Source: Zanthoxylum bungeanum
Taxonomy: Eukaryota; Streptophyta; Magnoliopsida; Sapindales; Rutaceae
Length of the DNA: 64,000 nt
Reading direction: 5' to 3'
NCBI GenBank assembly: GCA_019454045.1
Contig: SKCR01041835.1
Coordinates: 158,206 to 222,205 of the forward strand
In this document: one piece after another, positions 43,740 through 56,632 of the stretch
How positions within the stretch are numbered: position 1 is the stretch's first letter
Layout: the number at the start of each line of letters is the position of its first letter
Position numbers and translations under genes: made by a program
The notes under the pieces: model-generated
Seen by the model: the letters and a program-made list of their open reading frames with translations, nothing else
Told to the model about the DNA's origin: nothing
Database searches by the model: none

Positions 43740-46700
43740 TTCAAGCATGAAAAATGTAGGGCTTAAAATTGGGTATTTTGTATTTGAGCATGATTTGATT
43801 AAATTGGATGATTGAGCATGCTTAGTATATGTAATATTGAAGATTGATTTGATCAATTTCAAGAAAAAATGTTTAGAACAATTTTCCCCAAAAATTATAT
43901 CTTGGCCGAATGTGATAGTCATTTTGGAAATTTGGAATTTTTTCATTTTGGTTCATTGGATGAGTTGTAATGATGTGGATGATGTTAATTTGAAGTCAAT
44001 TAGATTGAATTTTGAATTGAACAAAAATCCCTAATTTGCTTCACTTGGCCGAATGGTATAATGCCCTAATGTCTTGGATTTTTGATTTTATGAACATTGG
44101 ATGTGTATGGAATCATTTAGGATGTTGATTTAATGTCGATTGTGGGTTCGATTGGATTGAAACCAAATCGGACACAAAATCCTTCCTTGACCGAGAGTAT
44201 TAAAGCATGTAATGGGTTTGATTTTTTCATTTATGTGTTGGACATATGATAATGATAATGAGCATGATTAATTGGACTAATATGGTGTTTTGGAAATGTT
44301 GATTTAGTTGATTAATCATATAATGCACTTTAGGTAATTAAATTGTGGAATTAGATTCATGAAATTAATTATTTAGGCTTAAATTGGATTTGGGCTTCTA
44401 ATGTTGTATTGGGCCTATTGGGCTTGATTTTATCAAGTTGGGTTTAGGCCAAATGGATTGGATCCAATTGGCCCAAAACCTAACCATAAAGCCCAAATGC
44501 GACTAATGAACCTTTAAAGTTCAATTGGGCCTAATGGGCAAAGATTGATTTATGGGCTTATGGGGTAAATCCCGGATTGGATTTTTGTTATCGGTTTGAC
44601 CCGAGTTGACCAAAAGTCCACGCCTTAAGAAATCAATTAAAAGCCCATTGGACTTTAATTGAATTGACGTTGGACGTTAATCGGTCTTTGAGACGCGCGT
44701 TGCGATTAAATTTGGAATTTAAATCGTAAAAGGTTTATTAATAAAGTGTATTGTTGATTTGAATTGAATAGTGAATTAGTATTAAATACATGTTAAATTA
44801 GATTAATGATGTAGTTTAATTTAATTCATGAATTCGTACTTTAAGTACTTATTCGCAAAAACGAGTTTGACTCGAACAAAATCAAATCGTTGTTTGAACA
44901 TTGGATGATCACTTAATTATCAGATTAATTAATTTGATTAGATTGATTGATAGCATGCTTATGTGTGTGAATACGTGGTTGTGTTGAATGAATAATGTAT
45001 ATCGGATGGATATTAGATGGGTGGGCAATTTTAGAAATTGTTGTAATAAATTTGATTTATTAAATTGGACCTGCGTGTCCAGCCTTATCACCTCTATTCT
45101 CTTGTATTCTCTTCTCACCTATTCCCCTCAATGTAAATGAGGTTTTTAGAAGTGTAGTGTAACAGGTAGAAGTAATACTAGTGCTAGCTTGAGTGAGAAA
45201 GAGAGAGATTTGATCTATGATCAATGTGTTAAGTATCCATCCGCATATCATTATTATTTTATTTTCATACTCGCTTTATTATGTGTTAGAATGCATGTTT
45301 AAGGGTGTATGATGATGGATACCTTAACAAAGATAATTAAATTGGTAGCCAATTTGCACGCGAAAAACCCTCGTTAAATATCAATCGTTTATTTTCCTTC
45401 CATTGAGTGATTCTTACTCAAGATCCGAGATTGGCAGGTTGTTTGGCCAAAGTCAAGCCCTTGTCCGTCGAAGATGTGTTTTAATCACGAGGCTTTGTTC
45501 TATATCGGTGTCGTGTCCCAGTTGTGGTTTGTTGGCCAAAGTCAAGACCACTTATTGTCCATTGACATTGATTACGAAGCTCCATGTCAATGGGTCCGCG
45601 CTTGACTGGGATCACTAGGTTTGTTGTGCCAAAGCCAAGGCCTAGTTGATTCAGAGGAAAAAGGTTAGGGTATATATTCGATATATAGGCATATAGTAGA
45701 TATATGTTTGGGACTTGGATGTCCACCTACTGGATCTAGGAGTTGGATGGGATCCAATTGATCTTCGAGATCTACCTAGTTAATTATCATACAATTGTTG
45801 GCCAAAGTCAAGATTGTGTGATATTTAACGGGATCCTAGCCCACTAGGAAACACGATTTCCCGAGTACTCGACAGAGGGTTAGAGGCTCGACGAAAAATA
45901 GTGGGAGGCAAGTATTGAATTTGCAAATTCGTTCGAATACTCGCTAAACGCGCTCATCTATTTTACTCGTCATATTAATCAAAAGTATTAGTTGGACTAA
46001 TATTTATGTTGTTTTAAAAATATATATAGTTGGACTATATACAAACTCATTCAATATATAGTTGATTTTATAATTGGATTATAGTAATCAATATAATTGA
46101 ATTAAAATTATAGTTGATTTAAATTAATTGGATTATTTTTGTAATCATTATAATAAATAGTACCTTATTAAAATTGATTAAATAGTTGGACTATTGAAAT
46201 CAAGGAAAGAATTGAAAGGTTGAATATTTAAAATATATAATCCTTGGGTTAAATGTTTTAAATGATTTAATTTTCAATTGGGAATTAATAATAGGTTTAA
46301 TTTATTTGATAAAATAACTTATTATGACTAGGCCCATATTAAGCAAATAAGTAGAGCATAAAATATTTGGAAGATTTATGTGATGATGACTTTAGTGCTT
46401 AATTAATATACTTATCATAAATCTATCTTTAGATTTAAAATTATTAAATTGCAATTAATAATTCTTAGAGAATTGATTTGACTCTTTCTAGAAGTGAAAA
46501 GTCAAAGTTTGCAATTGGGCGTGTTGCACAAGGTGCACATCGTTCGATATTCCGAAACTCAAGCTTGGCCAAAGGTTTGTGAAATATTGAAAAGATAATT
46601 GACATATCCCAAAGTGACTACCATTTGGATATGGAAGACACGAAGGAATTAAAGAAAGGGCGAGGCTCTCTGACTTTAAAAAATTTGTCAAAGTTATGTT

Positions 46701-47135
46701 CACTACTAGTATTGAAATTGGATTTTAATACTTAGTGTGGTACATAAAATATATATTGATGTTCAGAATCCGCTATGAGCTGGATACTGACTTCAAGCCG
46801 AGATTCTCTGCGAATCGGAAACGGGACGAAAGTCGCTGTGTTTCGACCGTAGATACCTAAGTTTAGGAACTACCCTTTGGGTATGTACTTAAATTAGGAA
46901 CTGTTATGATGTAACTAGTTTGACTAGAGACATTATCTCTATATCAGTGTTTTAATCCGTTACGGATAAAACCTTTATATTATAGAACACTAAATGTTTT
47001 ATTATATAAAGATGATACTGAGATAAATACATTAGATGTAAATAACAGAATTTATATTTTGAATATAAATAAAATCTCAAACATATAAAATGACAAATAA
47101 ATAGCTCAAATTGATTTGATCAATAGAGACTTATT
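43740..47135 (+). other. Leader and gag/protease remnants of B
   Basis: There is no long open frame. The first 1.6 kb is AT-rich leader. A block of repeated hairpins lies at 45430-45825 (separate entry). The part from 46000 to 47135 should hold gag and protease, but I cannot recognise them with confidence. Confidence 0.5.
45436..45822 (+). repeat. Repeated hairpins with a common loop in the B leader
   Basis: Four copies of a GTTGGCCAAAGTCAAG-like sequence lie at 45439-45457, 45529-45546, 45620-45640 and 45796-45812. Three are flanked by arms that pair with each other but differ between copies: GTGGT/ACCAC, GATCACTAGG/CCTAGTTGAT (one bulge) and ATCATACAAT/ATTGTGTGAT (one G-T pair). A second hairpin type, CCATTGACAT/ATGTCAATGG with loop TGATTACGAAGCTCC, lies at 45559-45593. 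Confidence 0.7.
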
Positions 47136-48070
47136 TGTGGCATTGTTGTCTAGGACACAATTAAACAAGACTCGTATATCCACACTTTTGAAGAGTGGGT
47201 ACTATGACTGATTTGACTATTCAAATAAGGTCTGCGAATCTAGTTTATTAGGTAAAGTACCTAAAATACTATTTACTTGGTAATAGTATAAGGGCCACCG
47301 ATCTGTTAGCCCTATTCATGGTGAAGTTAGTGGGCCCATATCTAGCTAGGCTAGATGTGAACATGAATATTTCGTGACCTTGACGGATGTAGCATCACGT
47401 TGTGGTTATGTGTCTTTTGAAGAACACATATCGTAAACTTTTGAAGTTTCGACACGAAGTAAATAAACAGATCAGCTTTAGTATTATGCCGCCACGGTAA
47501 GACCGTATTGGAAAATACTTAAGCAGTAAGTTTTACGTACATGAAAGAGTACGATATTCTTTCAATGAGGACTCCTCCCGAGACACGTCAGTATATCGGT
47601 GTGTCCGAACTAAAACCGAATTTTGTTGGACATGATAAGGTTTATCACGAGTCGCTCTGAGCTACTATTCCTTCTAAAGGATATGTATTAACAGTGCAAA
47701 ACTTATTTAGAATAAGGTTCCATTAAATTGTTTGACAGATATCATATAGGATATGAACAGGAAAGAAACGAGGTTTCTCATTCCTAGTAATTTGGGTATG
47801 CCAGGCATAACGTTTAGATGATACCAAACTAAAAGACCCGAAATGGATAAGTGCCAATATAGGTTATCCTAAGGGAAACCTTAAGTATAGTACTTGTAAA
47901 TCTCACATGAGAACAATGTGATTGTTGCTTACCATGCGGTTTTTTCTGAGAGGAATACCGATATGCAGTGGTCAGTGGGAGGATAGTGATACTCGATGAG
48001 AATCGGAGTAATACTGTTCAAGGCACGAAGTCCTTAATGGAACACAATAGTTCATCTATGACGAATCTAT
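47136..48070 (+). pseudogene. Copia integrase remnant (element B)
   Basis: WHCCLGHN at 47136 is the pre-integrase zinc region of Copia. IQIRSANLVY and RATDLLALFM, where the family has CESCLLGK and RASDLLGLIHSD, follow through many stops. Later integrase parts are only suggested. The gene is long dead. Confidence 0.65.
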
Positions 48071-48940
48071 ACCATTAATCTTCAAATACACAAGACACTC
48101 GTAGATCGGATAGAGTCAGAAAACAACCTAGGGTATGGGTTTCTGATCAACCTCATAAAGATGTCAATCTTATGAAGGTTATCCACCGACTACGTTTTGA
48201 GGAAGTGATACGAGGTATCGACTCCCTATTATGGCAAAGTGCCATGAGCCGAAATGGATTCCATGTATAACAACTATTTTGGATACTAGTTGTTGTACCA
48301 CAAGGCATTATGCCTATTGGTACATTAAACGTCTTCAAGAAGACATACATGGAAGGCAACATACCAACGTACAAAGCTGGGCTTTTAACGAAAGGTATCG
48401 TTATTAACATTGTGTAATAACGGTTCAAACCTTTTACCTGTTGCCATGGTAAATCCATTTTGAAGATGCTTGTTGATAACTGCATATTTCATTTATGAAA
48501 TGTGTCAGTTGCAGATCAAAATCGCTTTCCTGAAAAGGAAACCTTTTGGAAAATGTTTATAACATTCTGACGATTTTGTATAACCGACAAACAAGTTTTG
48601 CGGGTTATTCGATCCATGTTTGGATTGAAGCAAGCATAAGGTTCTTGGAACTATCGTTTTGAATAATCATAATGATTTATGATTTGACTCAAAATGAAAT
48701 AATTCTTGTGTATATAAGGAGGTTAGTGGGAGACGCACTGACAGTTAAATTCCCATATAGCAATTGATGAAAGCTTGGCTTTCAAAGAAATTCTCCGTAG
48801 AATTCTGGGAGTAACAACCTTTATTCGAGGAATAAGATCTACTAGGATAGATTTGGAGTTGGTTAACACTCTCTGGAAATTGTACATTTAAAATGTACTT
48901 GATTTGGTGTCTCATACGCTTCGAGCATATGGAGTCACAA
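48071..48940 (+). pseudogene. Copia reverse transcriptase remnant (element B)
   Basis: LLWQSAMSRNGF, PQGIMPIGTLNVFKKTYMEG, TYKAGLLTKGI and, further on, VIRSMFGLKQA are recognisable Copia RT phrases separated by frameshifts. The YxDD box is not legible. Confidence 0.75.
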
Positions 48941-49480
48941 TCAGTCAATCCAAGTGACAGTCACTGGATTGAAGTTAAGAACATCTGTTAGTATCTCAGA
49001 GAACTAAAGATGTTGTCTTAAACTATGGAGAAGGAGAACTTGAAGTGACTGGGATCACCGCTGCAAGTTTCCAACAATTAAATACTGAGGTACTAAAGTT
49101 TGAATAACGGGACAGTGAGCTGGAAATATTCCTAGCAAGATAACTGTTGCCGAATAAACAACAAATGCGGATTATTGCTGCAGCTGAGGCAGCAATAGAA
49201 GCCATTTGGATCGAAAATAAATCTAATTAGATTAGATATAGTTCTGTTAGCAGCTGAGCTAGGCGTCGGCACATGCTAAGGAATTGAAGGTCTCATCGAC
49301 GATCCAGATATATACTTCTATATTCATCTGATTCGTTCGGATCCTACATCGTGGCGATGTGATGATCGTGTAAAATCGCGTCAGACGATAATCAAGCAAA
49401 TCCGCTGACGAAAACCTTTCCTCAGCAATTTGAACGAACCGTACATAGTTCGGGTGTGGGACACTTGAGTGACTGGCTAT
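48941..49480 (+). pseudogene. Copia RNase H remnant (element B)
   Basis: DSHWIEVKNI and LNYGEGELEVTGITAASFQ begin it. AAAEAAIEAIWI and ANPLTKTFPQQFERTVHSSG lead to DWLCAKWEIVG, overlapping the polypurine tract GTGGGAGAT at 49488-49496. Stops and shifts are frequent. Confidence 0.85.
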
Positions 49481-49496
49481 GTGCCAAGTGGGAGAT

Positions 49497-51548
49497 TGTT
49501 GGACAAAATGACCCATAGCGTCACTATTTGCACAGATCATTGTGTTGTTGTAGCAAATTAACTATGTGACAAGGAAATGCACTCTCATCATTTGTGATTA
49601 GATCACCATAGATATATAAATGAAAGAGGTCCGTGATTTAGTTCCTGGACTGAGAATGATATGAGACAGTATCAGTCCCCGAAGTATTAATCATTAAATA
49701 TCCCTAGCCGGAGTATTATCGAGACTGGACATCGATAATGCGGAATAGGCTAGTATTACACTTGTGTGCATTGTGAGGGCACAACGGCATAGTTCTCATA
49801 TATATAAGTATGGATACTTGTATGCAAGTGCGATAGGAGGTCGTGTTTCCCGATGGTACGGGAAACAGCTTCGCTCTGGATAGACCCCTCGGAATCCCAT
49901 TGGTATTATGGACTATGTGTCTATGGGAGCCGAAATCAAGGTAGGTGTGTATAGTCTTAACCTGAGACTTGCATCGCTAATACTTGCGATAATCGGTAGA
50001 CTTTGGTCTTGGTGGTACAGGGCTTTAACCGGTTCTGCGTACACCACTTCTGGGTTATCAGAGAGTCGTAGTGTATTGGGTGTGATGTCAAGACGGAAGT
50101 ATCACTTCAGTCATATTGGAGATGATGTCACGCAGGATACAATAACTAGTGCTCTTGAGTGTTGCGCAACAATCGAGATATTGTGACCAGGTCATGAATA
50201 TCCGATTATAGAGACTATTTACCAGGCATCCGATATGTGCTTCGGACGGGGTAGACACTTATCCAGCCCCAGCCCTAGCACGTGACTATCCGATATTGGG
50301 CCGATACGCACAATACAATGGTATACTACGCTTGATACATATATTTAATATTCTTAAATGGATATGTCCGGAGAATTAGGAAGACTTGGTGCTTTGCTAG
50401 GAGTCGACCTTGTCTCGTAAATCGGTAAAACGTAGTACTTGGTACGTACGTGATTCGAATACTCTGACGACCGTAGTTTACTGCCAACTTATCCGGGGAT
50501 CTCATGGGTCGCTTCCCGATAATCCACCGATGACGCACAACTCGCACTCTTGAATAATCTTGGATTATATAGAAGATAGAGAAAAATTAATCTAGGATTA
50601 ATTACGGAGATATTTATATCTAGGATAAAATATCGTCTAGAGAGAGACTATTATTTTGGAATTAATCGTAAATTAATATATTCGATATATTAAATGAAAT
50701 TAGATTCGACGCGGAATTAAAATTAGATTTTAATTCGGGCGAACGAATTAATTTAGAATTAATTCGTTAGCGACGTGAATAGTGAATTCGCTAGCGTAAT
50801 CATTTAATTACGATGCGACAGAGAAATCGTTAATTTGGAATTAACGAACCCGAGCCCGAGTGTGATTGCGAGCGCATTCGTATTTCGAATTCGAGTGTGG
50901 CAACGCAAGTCGCATCAAGCGTCAAACATCAGTCGGGCATCAAGCGTCAAATCACTGTCACTTTTGATGATTGACTTGACAACATGTCACTTTAATAAAG
51001 TGATGTGACTGATGGACATGATGTGTACTGGAGGGCTTTAATGGTTTGACTTTTAAAAGCAAATGAATGCAATTAAAGCAAATGCATTTGAAATTCACAT
51101 AAGTAATAAGATATACTTGAAATGAATTTCAATATACAACAAATACACATTTCATCTCTCAATTCTCTCTCACTCTCTCACGCCAATAGCAAGCAAAAGC
51201 TCACTGGTTTGACCATTTTGGCGTGACACTAAGGGGAAGCAAGAGTGATTTTCATGGTGAGAAATCAAGTGCTAGCACACTTATGAGTCTTGCGAAGGTG
51301 GTAGGGAGGTTCACCCATGAGCCGGGATCCGTTAGACGAGGCTTGGAGCTCCGTTTGTCATCTCAAAATTCTGAAAATGGAGGCAGTGAACTGCAGCAGT
51401 TTGACATCCTTGGCAGTGGCTATTTGGGCTTGATTCGTCTCCAAATCGACTCAACTGATCGATGTGAGTATTCCGCTATCTCTGTTGGTGTGTTCACACA
51501 ATGTTTTTCATTGCTTGTTTGATCTTGGGACCTAGATAATAACCAACA
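49497..51548 (+). repeat. 3' LTR of B
   Basis: This 2052-bp LTR starts TGTTGGACAAAATG and ends TAATAACCAACA, with the AAAAG target duplication after it. Confidence 0.92.
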
Positions 51549-52130
51549 AAAAGAACAATCCACCACTTGGATTCCAACAGTAGAAGTGTAGAACTATCCA
51601 CCACATGGATTCCAACAACCAAATAAATGCGGGGAGGGAGCATGAATGAGAACCAAGAATAATAGAAGTGATGCCCCAGTGGAAAATCAAATGGGACAAC
51701 TGGCCAATGCTCAGAGTTACAGACCGCCAGGTAATCTTCCAGCAACACAGAACCAAATCTAAGGAACCGAGGGAAGGAGCAATGTCAAGCTATCACCTTG
51801 AAAAGCGGTACTGAAATCAACAAAGATGTTGGAATCAAGGCAACAATTGAGGAAGTTTCAAAAGATGCAGTGCCACAGATGGAGGAAAAAGAAGCAAAAG
51901 AAAAATAAAAAGATCAGATCACTTCACCTCCACCTTTCCTCAGCGACTTCAGAAAAACAACTGGACAAGCAATTTGCTCGTTTCTTGGAGGTTTTCAAAA
52001 ACCCGCACATCATCATCCCATTTGCAGAAGCCTTGGAAGAAATGCCCAGCTATGTAAAATTCATGAAATACATTCTTTCACGAAAACATAGATTGAGAGA
52101 TTACGAGATAGTAGCATTGACGGAAGAATG
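51549..52130 (+). pseudogene. Athila-like gag, 3' part (element A)
   Basis: It resumes A gag after B (PPLGFQQ-like text, then NQMGQLANAQSYRPPGNLP), the Lys-rich linker and KQLDKQFARFLEVFKNPHII. It aligns with C gag at 32905-33480. Small frame changes are present. Confidence 0.85.
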
Positions 52131-52680
52131 CAGTGCCATCATTCAGAGGAAACTTCCCCCAAAGTTGAAAGATCCTGGCAGTTTCACTGTCCCATGCACC
52201 ATTGGAGAACACTATATCGGTAAGGCTTTATGTGATTTAGGTGCAAGTGTTAATTTGATGTCTTTTTCTATTTACAGGAAACTACAAATTGGAGAAGCAA
52301 TGCCTATATTAGTCTCACTACAACTTGCTGATCGAACGCTCGCATTTCCAAGAGGTGTTGTTGAAGATGTGCTAGTCAAAGTCGACAAACTCATTCTTCC
52401 AGCAGATTTCATTATCCTTGACATGGAAGAAGACAAAGAAGTACCTATCATTCTTGGGAGACCATTCTTGGCTACGGGTAAAACTGTGATTGATGTGCAA
52501 AAATGAGAACTGACCATGAAAGTGCAGGACCAAGAAGTTACCTTCAATGTTTTCAAAGCCATGAAATTCCCTAGTGATGAAAATGAAGAAGAATGCTTCA
52601 GAATTGATGTTGTTGATAGTATCGTTCAGGATACTAATACAACTCCACGGACAAACTTGAAGTTTGTATCACCAACATGA
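52131..52680 (+). pseudogene. Athila-like aspartic protease (element A)
   Basis: GKALCDLGASVNLMSFSIYR (active site DLGAS) and VPIILGRPFLATGK are intact. A TGA at 52504-52506, directly after VIDVQK, ends the frame where C reads on. Confidence 0.85.
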
Positions 52681-54420
52681 CTGACAACGAGCTAGATGCT
52701 GAAATCCTGGAATGTATCAACTACCTTGACAAACCATTACGATTCAAAGCGACACCATAAGTGGAAAGCCTGGAACTGCCAAAGAAAGATCGAATCAAGC
52801 CTTCGATTGAAAAACCACCACAGCTGGAGCTGAAGTTACTTTTGAGCCATATCAGGTATGCATTTCTTGGAAACTATTCTGAATTACCTGTTATTATTTC
52901 TTCTTCACTAACATTGGAGCAGGAAGAAAAGTTGCTGAGAGTATTACGAGAGCAAAAAAGAGCCATTGGTTGGACTATAGCAGACATTCGAGGCATTAGT
53001 CCATCATTTTGCATGCACAAGATTCTGATGAATGAAGAGTATAAACCTACAGTGGAGCATCAACAGAGACTCAATCCAATCATGAATGAGGTCGTAAAGA
53101 AAGAAATCATCAAATGGGTGGATGCTGGCATCATTTACCCTATCTCGATAGTACTTGGGTGAGTCCTATACAGTGTGTGCCGAAGAAAGGAGGAATCACT
53201 GTGGTTACCACTGAAAAGAACGAGATAATCCCCACCAGAACGGTAACTCGATGAAGAGAATGCATGGACTACCGAAAGCTGAACAAAACAACACGGAATG
53301 ACCATTTTCCACTACCATTCATTGATCAAATGCTGGACAGATTAGCGGGACATGAGTTCTATTGCTTTCTGGACGGATATTCAGGATACAATCAGATTGC
53401 CATCGCCCTAGAAGATCAGGAGAAAACTACATTCACATGTCCCTATGGTACTTTTGCTTTTCGCAAAATGCCATTTGGATTATGTAATGCCCCCGCTACA
53501 TTTCAGCGTTGCATGATGACAATCTTCTCAGACATGTTGGAGCAGAGTATGAAGGTTTTTATGGATGAATTTTCTGTGTTTGGAGATTCTTTTGACCAGT
53601 GCTTGCAAAATTTGGAACAAGTATTACAAGGTGCGAATATACAACCTGGTACTCAATTGGGAGAAATGTCATTTCATGGTACAAGAAGACATTGATATTG
53701 GACACCGGATCTCACAAAAAGGAATTGAGGTAGACAAAGCAAAGATTGAAACAATTGAAAAACTACCTCCACCAACATCTGTCAAAGGGATTCGGAGCTT
53801 TCTCGGACATGCAGGATTTTATAGGAGATTTATCAAAGACTTTCCAAAGATTGCTAAACCTCTTTGCAATCTTCTGGAGAAGGATGTGCCTTTTAACTTC
53901 ACCAAAAAATGCCAGGAAGCTTTTGAGATCTTAAAATAAAAGCTGATTTCTGCCCCCATCATTGTAGCACCAGACTGGACCCTTCCATTTGAAGTAATGT
54001 GCGATGCTAGTGATTTTGCTGTATGTGCAGTTTTGGGACAACGCAAAGCAAAGATTTTCCACACCATTTACTACTCCAGCAGAACTCTGAATGAAGCTCA
54101 ACTCAACTACAAAACCACTGAAAATGAGTTGCTCGCAGTTGTGTACGTTTTTGACAAATTCTGCTCCTATCTGCTGAGTCCCAAAGTGGTGGTCTACACA
54201 GATCATTCAGCAATCAAATATCTGATCATGAAGAAAGATGCCAAACCCAGATTGATCCGTTGGATACTTCTTCTGTAAGAATTTGACGTAGAGATCAGAG
54301 ATAGGAAATGGACAGAAAACCAAGTGGCAGATCATCTGTCGAGGCTCGAGAATGGAGAAACAGCTGGCAAAGATCTGTCAATCAAAGAAACTTTTCCAGA
54401 TGAATAGCTGTTTGCCATGA
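52681..54420 (+). pseudogene. Athila-like reverse transcriptase and RNase H (element A)
   Basis: The order is as in C. The RT catalytic box reads VFMDEFSVFG, with the second aspartate changed to glutamate (about 53560-53568), which should abolish polymerisation. Frame changes occur near 53150, 53230 and 53630. Stops include TAA at 53937-53939 (ILK*KL) and TAA at 54277 (ILLL*E). RNase H motifs CDASDFAV and [10 protein letters not shown] are readable. Confidence 0.9.
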
Positions 54421-55730
54421 AACAGCAAGATGCCCATTGGAATGTTGACTATGTCAACTACATTGTGTTAGGAAAATGGCCGTTGGAATGGACAACTCAG
54501 CAACAGAAGAAATCTTCAAATAAGTCAAGCACTATGTCTAGGATGAGTCGTACCTGTTCAAACGGTGTGCTGATCAATTATTGAGACGGTGTGTTCCACA
54601 TAAGGAGGTCAACAGTGTTCTACAACACTGTCATTCGTCACCATATGGCGGACACTTTAGCGGAAATAAAACTGCAGCCAAATTCCTACAATCAGGTTTG
54701 TTCTGGCCCACTCTTTTTAAAGATGTTTATCTTTTTGCTCTTCAATGTGACAGGTGCCAGAGAATGAGGAATATTTCAAAGAGAAATGAAGGACCGTTGC
54801 AAAACATTCTGGAAGTGGAGATATTCGATGTATGAGGTATAGATTTCATGGGGCCCTTTGTTCCATCATTCGGAAACATGTACATCCTGGTTGCTGTAGA
54901 CTACGTCTCCAAATGGGTTGAAGCAATTGCACTACCATCCAATGATTCAAAAGTGGTGATCAAATTCCTAAAAAAGAATATTTTCACTCGGTTCGGAACA
55001 CCTCGGGCAATTATCAGTGATGGTGGCTCAGATTTCTACAACAGATACTTTGATGCACTCATATCCCAATACGAAGGTTGCAACTTCTTATCATCCACAG
55101 TCAAATGGACAGGTTGAAGTTTCAAACAGGGAAATCAAAAGAATCTTGGAGAGAACTGTTGGATCAACAAGGAGAGACTGGTCAACAAAATTGGATGACG
55201 CATTATGGGCCTATCGGACAACTTACAAGACACCCATTGGTATGTCCCCATATCGATTGGTGTTTAGGAAAGCGTGACATCTGCCAGTTGAGCTTGAACA
55301 CAAGGCGTACTGGGCACTGAAGAAGTTGAATCTTGATTCACAAGCTGCATGAGAGAAACGACTTCACCAACTCAACGAATTGGAGAAATTTCACTTACAA
55401 GCTTATGAGAATGCCAAATTGTACAAAGAAAATACCAAGAAATGGCATGATCGAAAAATAGTGCACAGACAGTTGGAACCAAGGCAGCAAGTGTTGTTGT
55501 ACAATTCACGGTTGAAACGTTTCCCTGGAAAGTTGAAATCAATGTGGTCAGGTCCATTTGTGATCACTTAGGTTTTACCATATGGAGCTGTTGAGTTACC
55601 GGATCCCAACACCAATGAAACATTCAAGGTTAACAGTCAGCGTCTGGGGAGAATCATTTGAGCGACAAAAAGAAAGTGTCACACTTTCAGATCCAGCCTA
55701 ACGTTCGAGAAGTCACGTCTAGCTGACGAC
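54421..55730 (+). pseudogene. Athila-like integrase (element A)
   Basis: [67 protein letters not shown] and WSGPFVIT are present, so all three acidic core positions can be read. Stops and shifts occur at about 54525, 54835, 55070, 55275 and 55570. Confidence 0.9.
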
Positions 55731-55915
55731 GTTAAACTTAGCGCAAGCAGGGAGGCAACCCATGCAATTTGTGTATATATTGTGATTTGGTGTGATTTCA
55801 TTTTGTGGTTTAGTTTTCGCAGGTTAATTCATTTCAGGATAGAAGAAGTTCTCGCAAATCTTCACAAGCAATTTCTTTTTCTCCCTAAAAAATCTCTGAT
55901 TAAAGTCTACAAAGC

Positions 55916-56305
55916 TTGCTTGGAACGAATGAGATTATTGATGATCAAGGTATTCCTACTGACATCCGTTGGATTATTGAAGCACGGGTCCGATTGGCAG
56001 GTAAGTCTTCTGACCCTTTTATTTCACATCTGCCTGGTTTAAGAATGAGCACCTATGCTAAAAAGAGAAGAGACAAAAGAATGTGTGTTTGTTATAAATG
56101 TGCTCGTATGTTTTGTGATACTCGTTGTCGTTCTTTAGGAATGATGTCTGATAACCGTGAAGATAAGATTAATTTCATTAGGGATGACTTGAGTAAGAAG
56201 TCTTTGGATATATATCTAAAACTCTTGAGACGCATCCCAGTGGATATGTGTATCACGAAATTCGTGTGTTATATGCACAATTTCAAAGAGAAAGACAACA
56301 GTTAA
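55916..56305 (+). CDS. Unknown Cys-containing ORF between integrase and LOG (element A)
   Basis: The frame is open for 129 codons. Upstream of it stops interrupt the reading, so the true start is uncertain. It is basic and begins around NEIIDDQGIPTDIRWIIEAR. The middle has CVCYKCARMFCDTRC (spacing C-x-C-x2-C-x4-C-x3-C) and the end VDMCITKFVCYMHNF. I do not recognise the family. The matching region of C is broken. It sits where Athila elements can have an env-like gene, but I see no signal peptide or membrane segment. Confidence 0.45.
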   Translation: MLGTNEIIDDQGIPTDIRWIIEARVRLAGKSSDPFISHLPGLRMSTYAKKRRDKRMCVCYKCARMFCDTRCRSLGMMSDNREDKINFIRDDLSKKSLDIYLKLLRRIPVDMCITKFVCYMHNFKEKDNS

Positions 56306-56632
56306 GTCTCGGGAATCTGACTCAAAAAAACCCTGTTTGCCAATTTATAAGAAAATTGGATGATAAGCTTGTCCTAACGCATAGACGTCAATCAAGCTGC
56401 TAAGTTTCTTGTATATATTATATCTCTTTGTCTTTTCATAATAATTGTAATTTGTTTTGTTGTTTTCTTTTATTTTCTCCGACATGATCCATACCTTTTT
56501 TACTATTACGATTTATTTTACTGTTTAACTAATAATTGTCATTTGGTAGGTACTAGTGCTATTATTTTACTCACCCTTTTCAAGTGTTATAAATTCAACT
56601 CATCATTGCACTTTTGAAGACATCCAGAGTAA
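56306..56632 (+). other. AT-rich spacer before LOG (element A)
   Basis: No gene. It ends with a TAA at 56630-56632, in frame with LOG, which limits the LOG reading frame on its left. Confidence 0.6.

Larger units (their letters stand above)
29292..51548 (+). mobile_element. Element B: degenerate Ty1/copia element inside A gag
   Basis: The 5' LTR (29292-29520 plus 42147-43720), primer site (43722-43739), internal region (43721-49496) and 3' LTR (49497-51548) are flanked by a perfect AAAAG duplication (29287-29291 and 51549-51553). Removing B rejoins A gag so that it aligns with C gag. C is inserted in the 5' LTR. Pol is recognisable only as scattered fragments with many stops. Confidence 0.92.
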
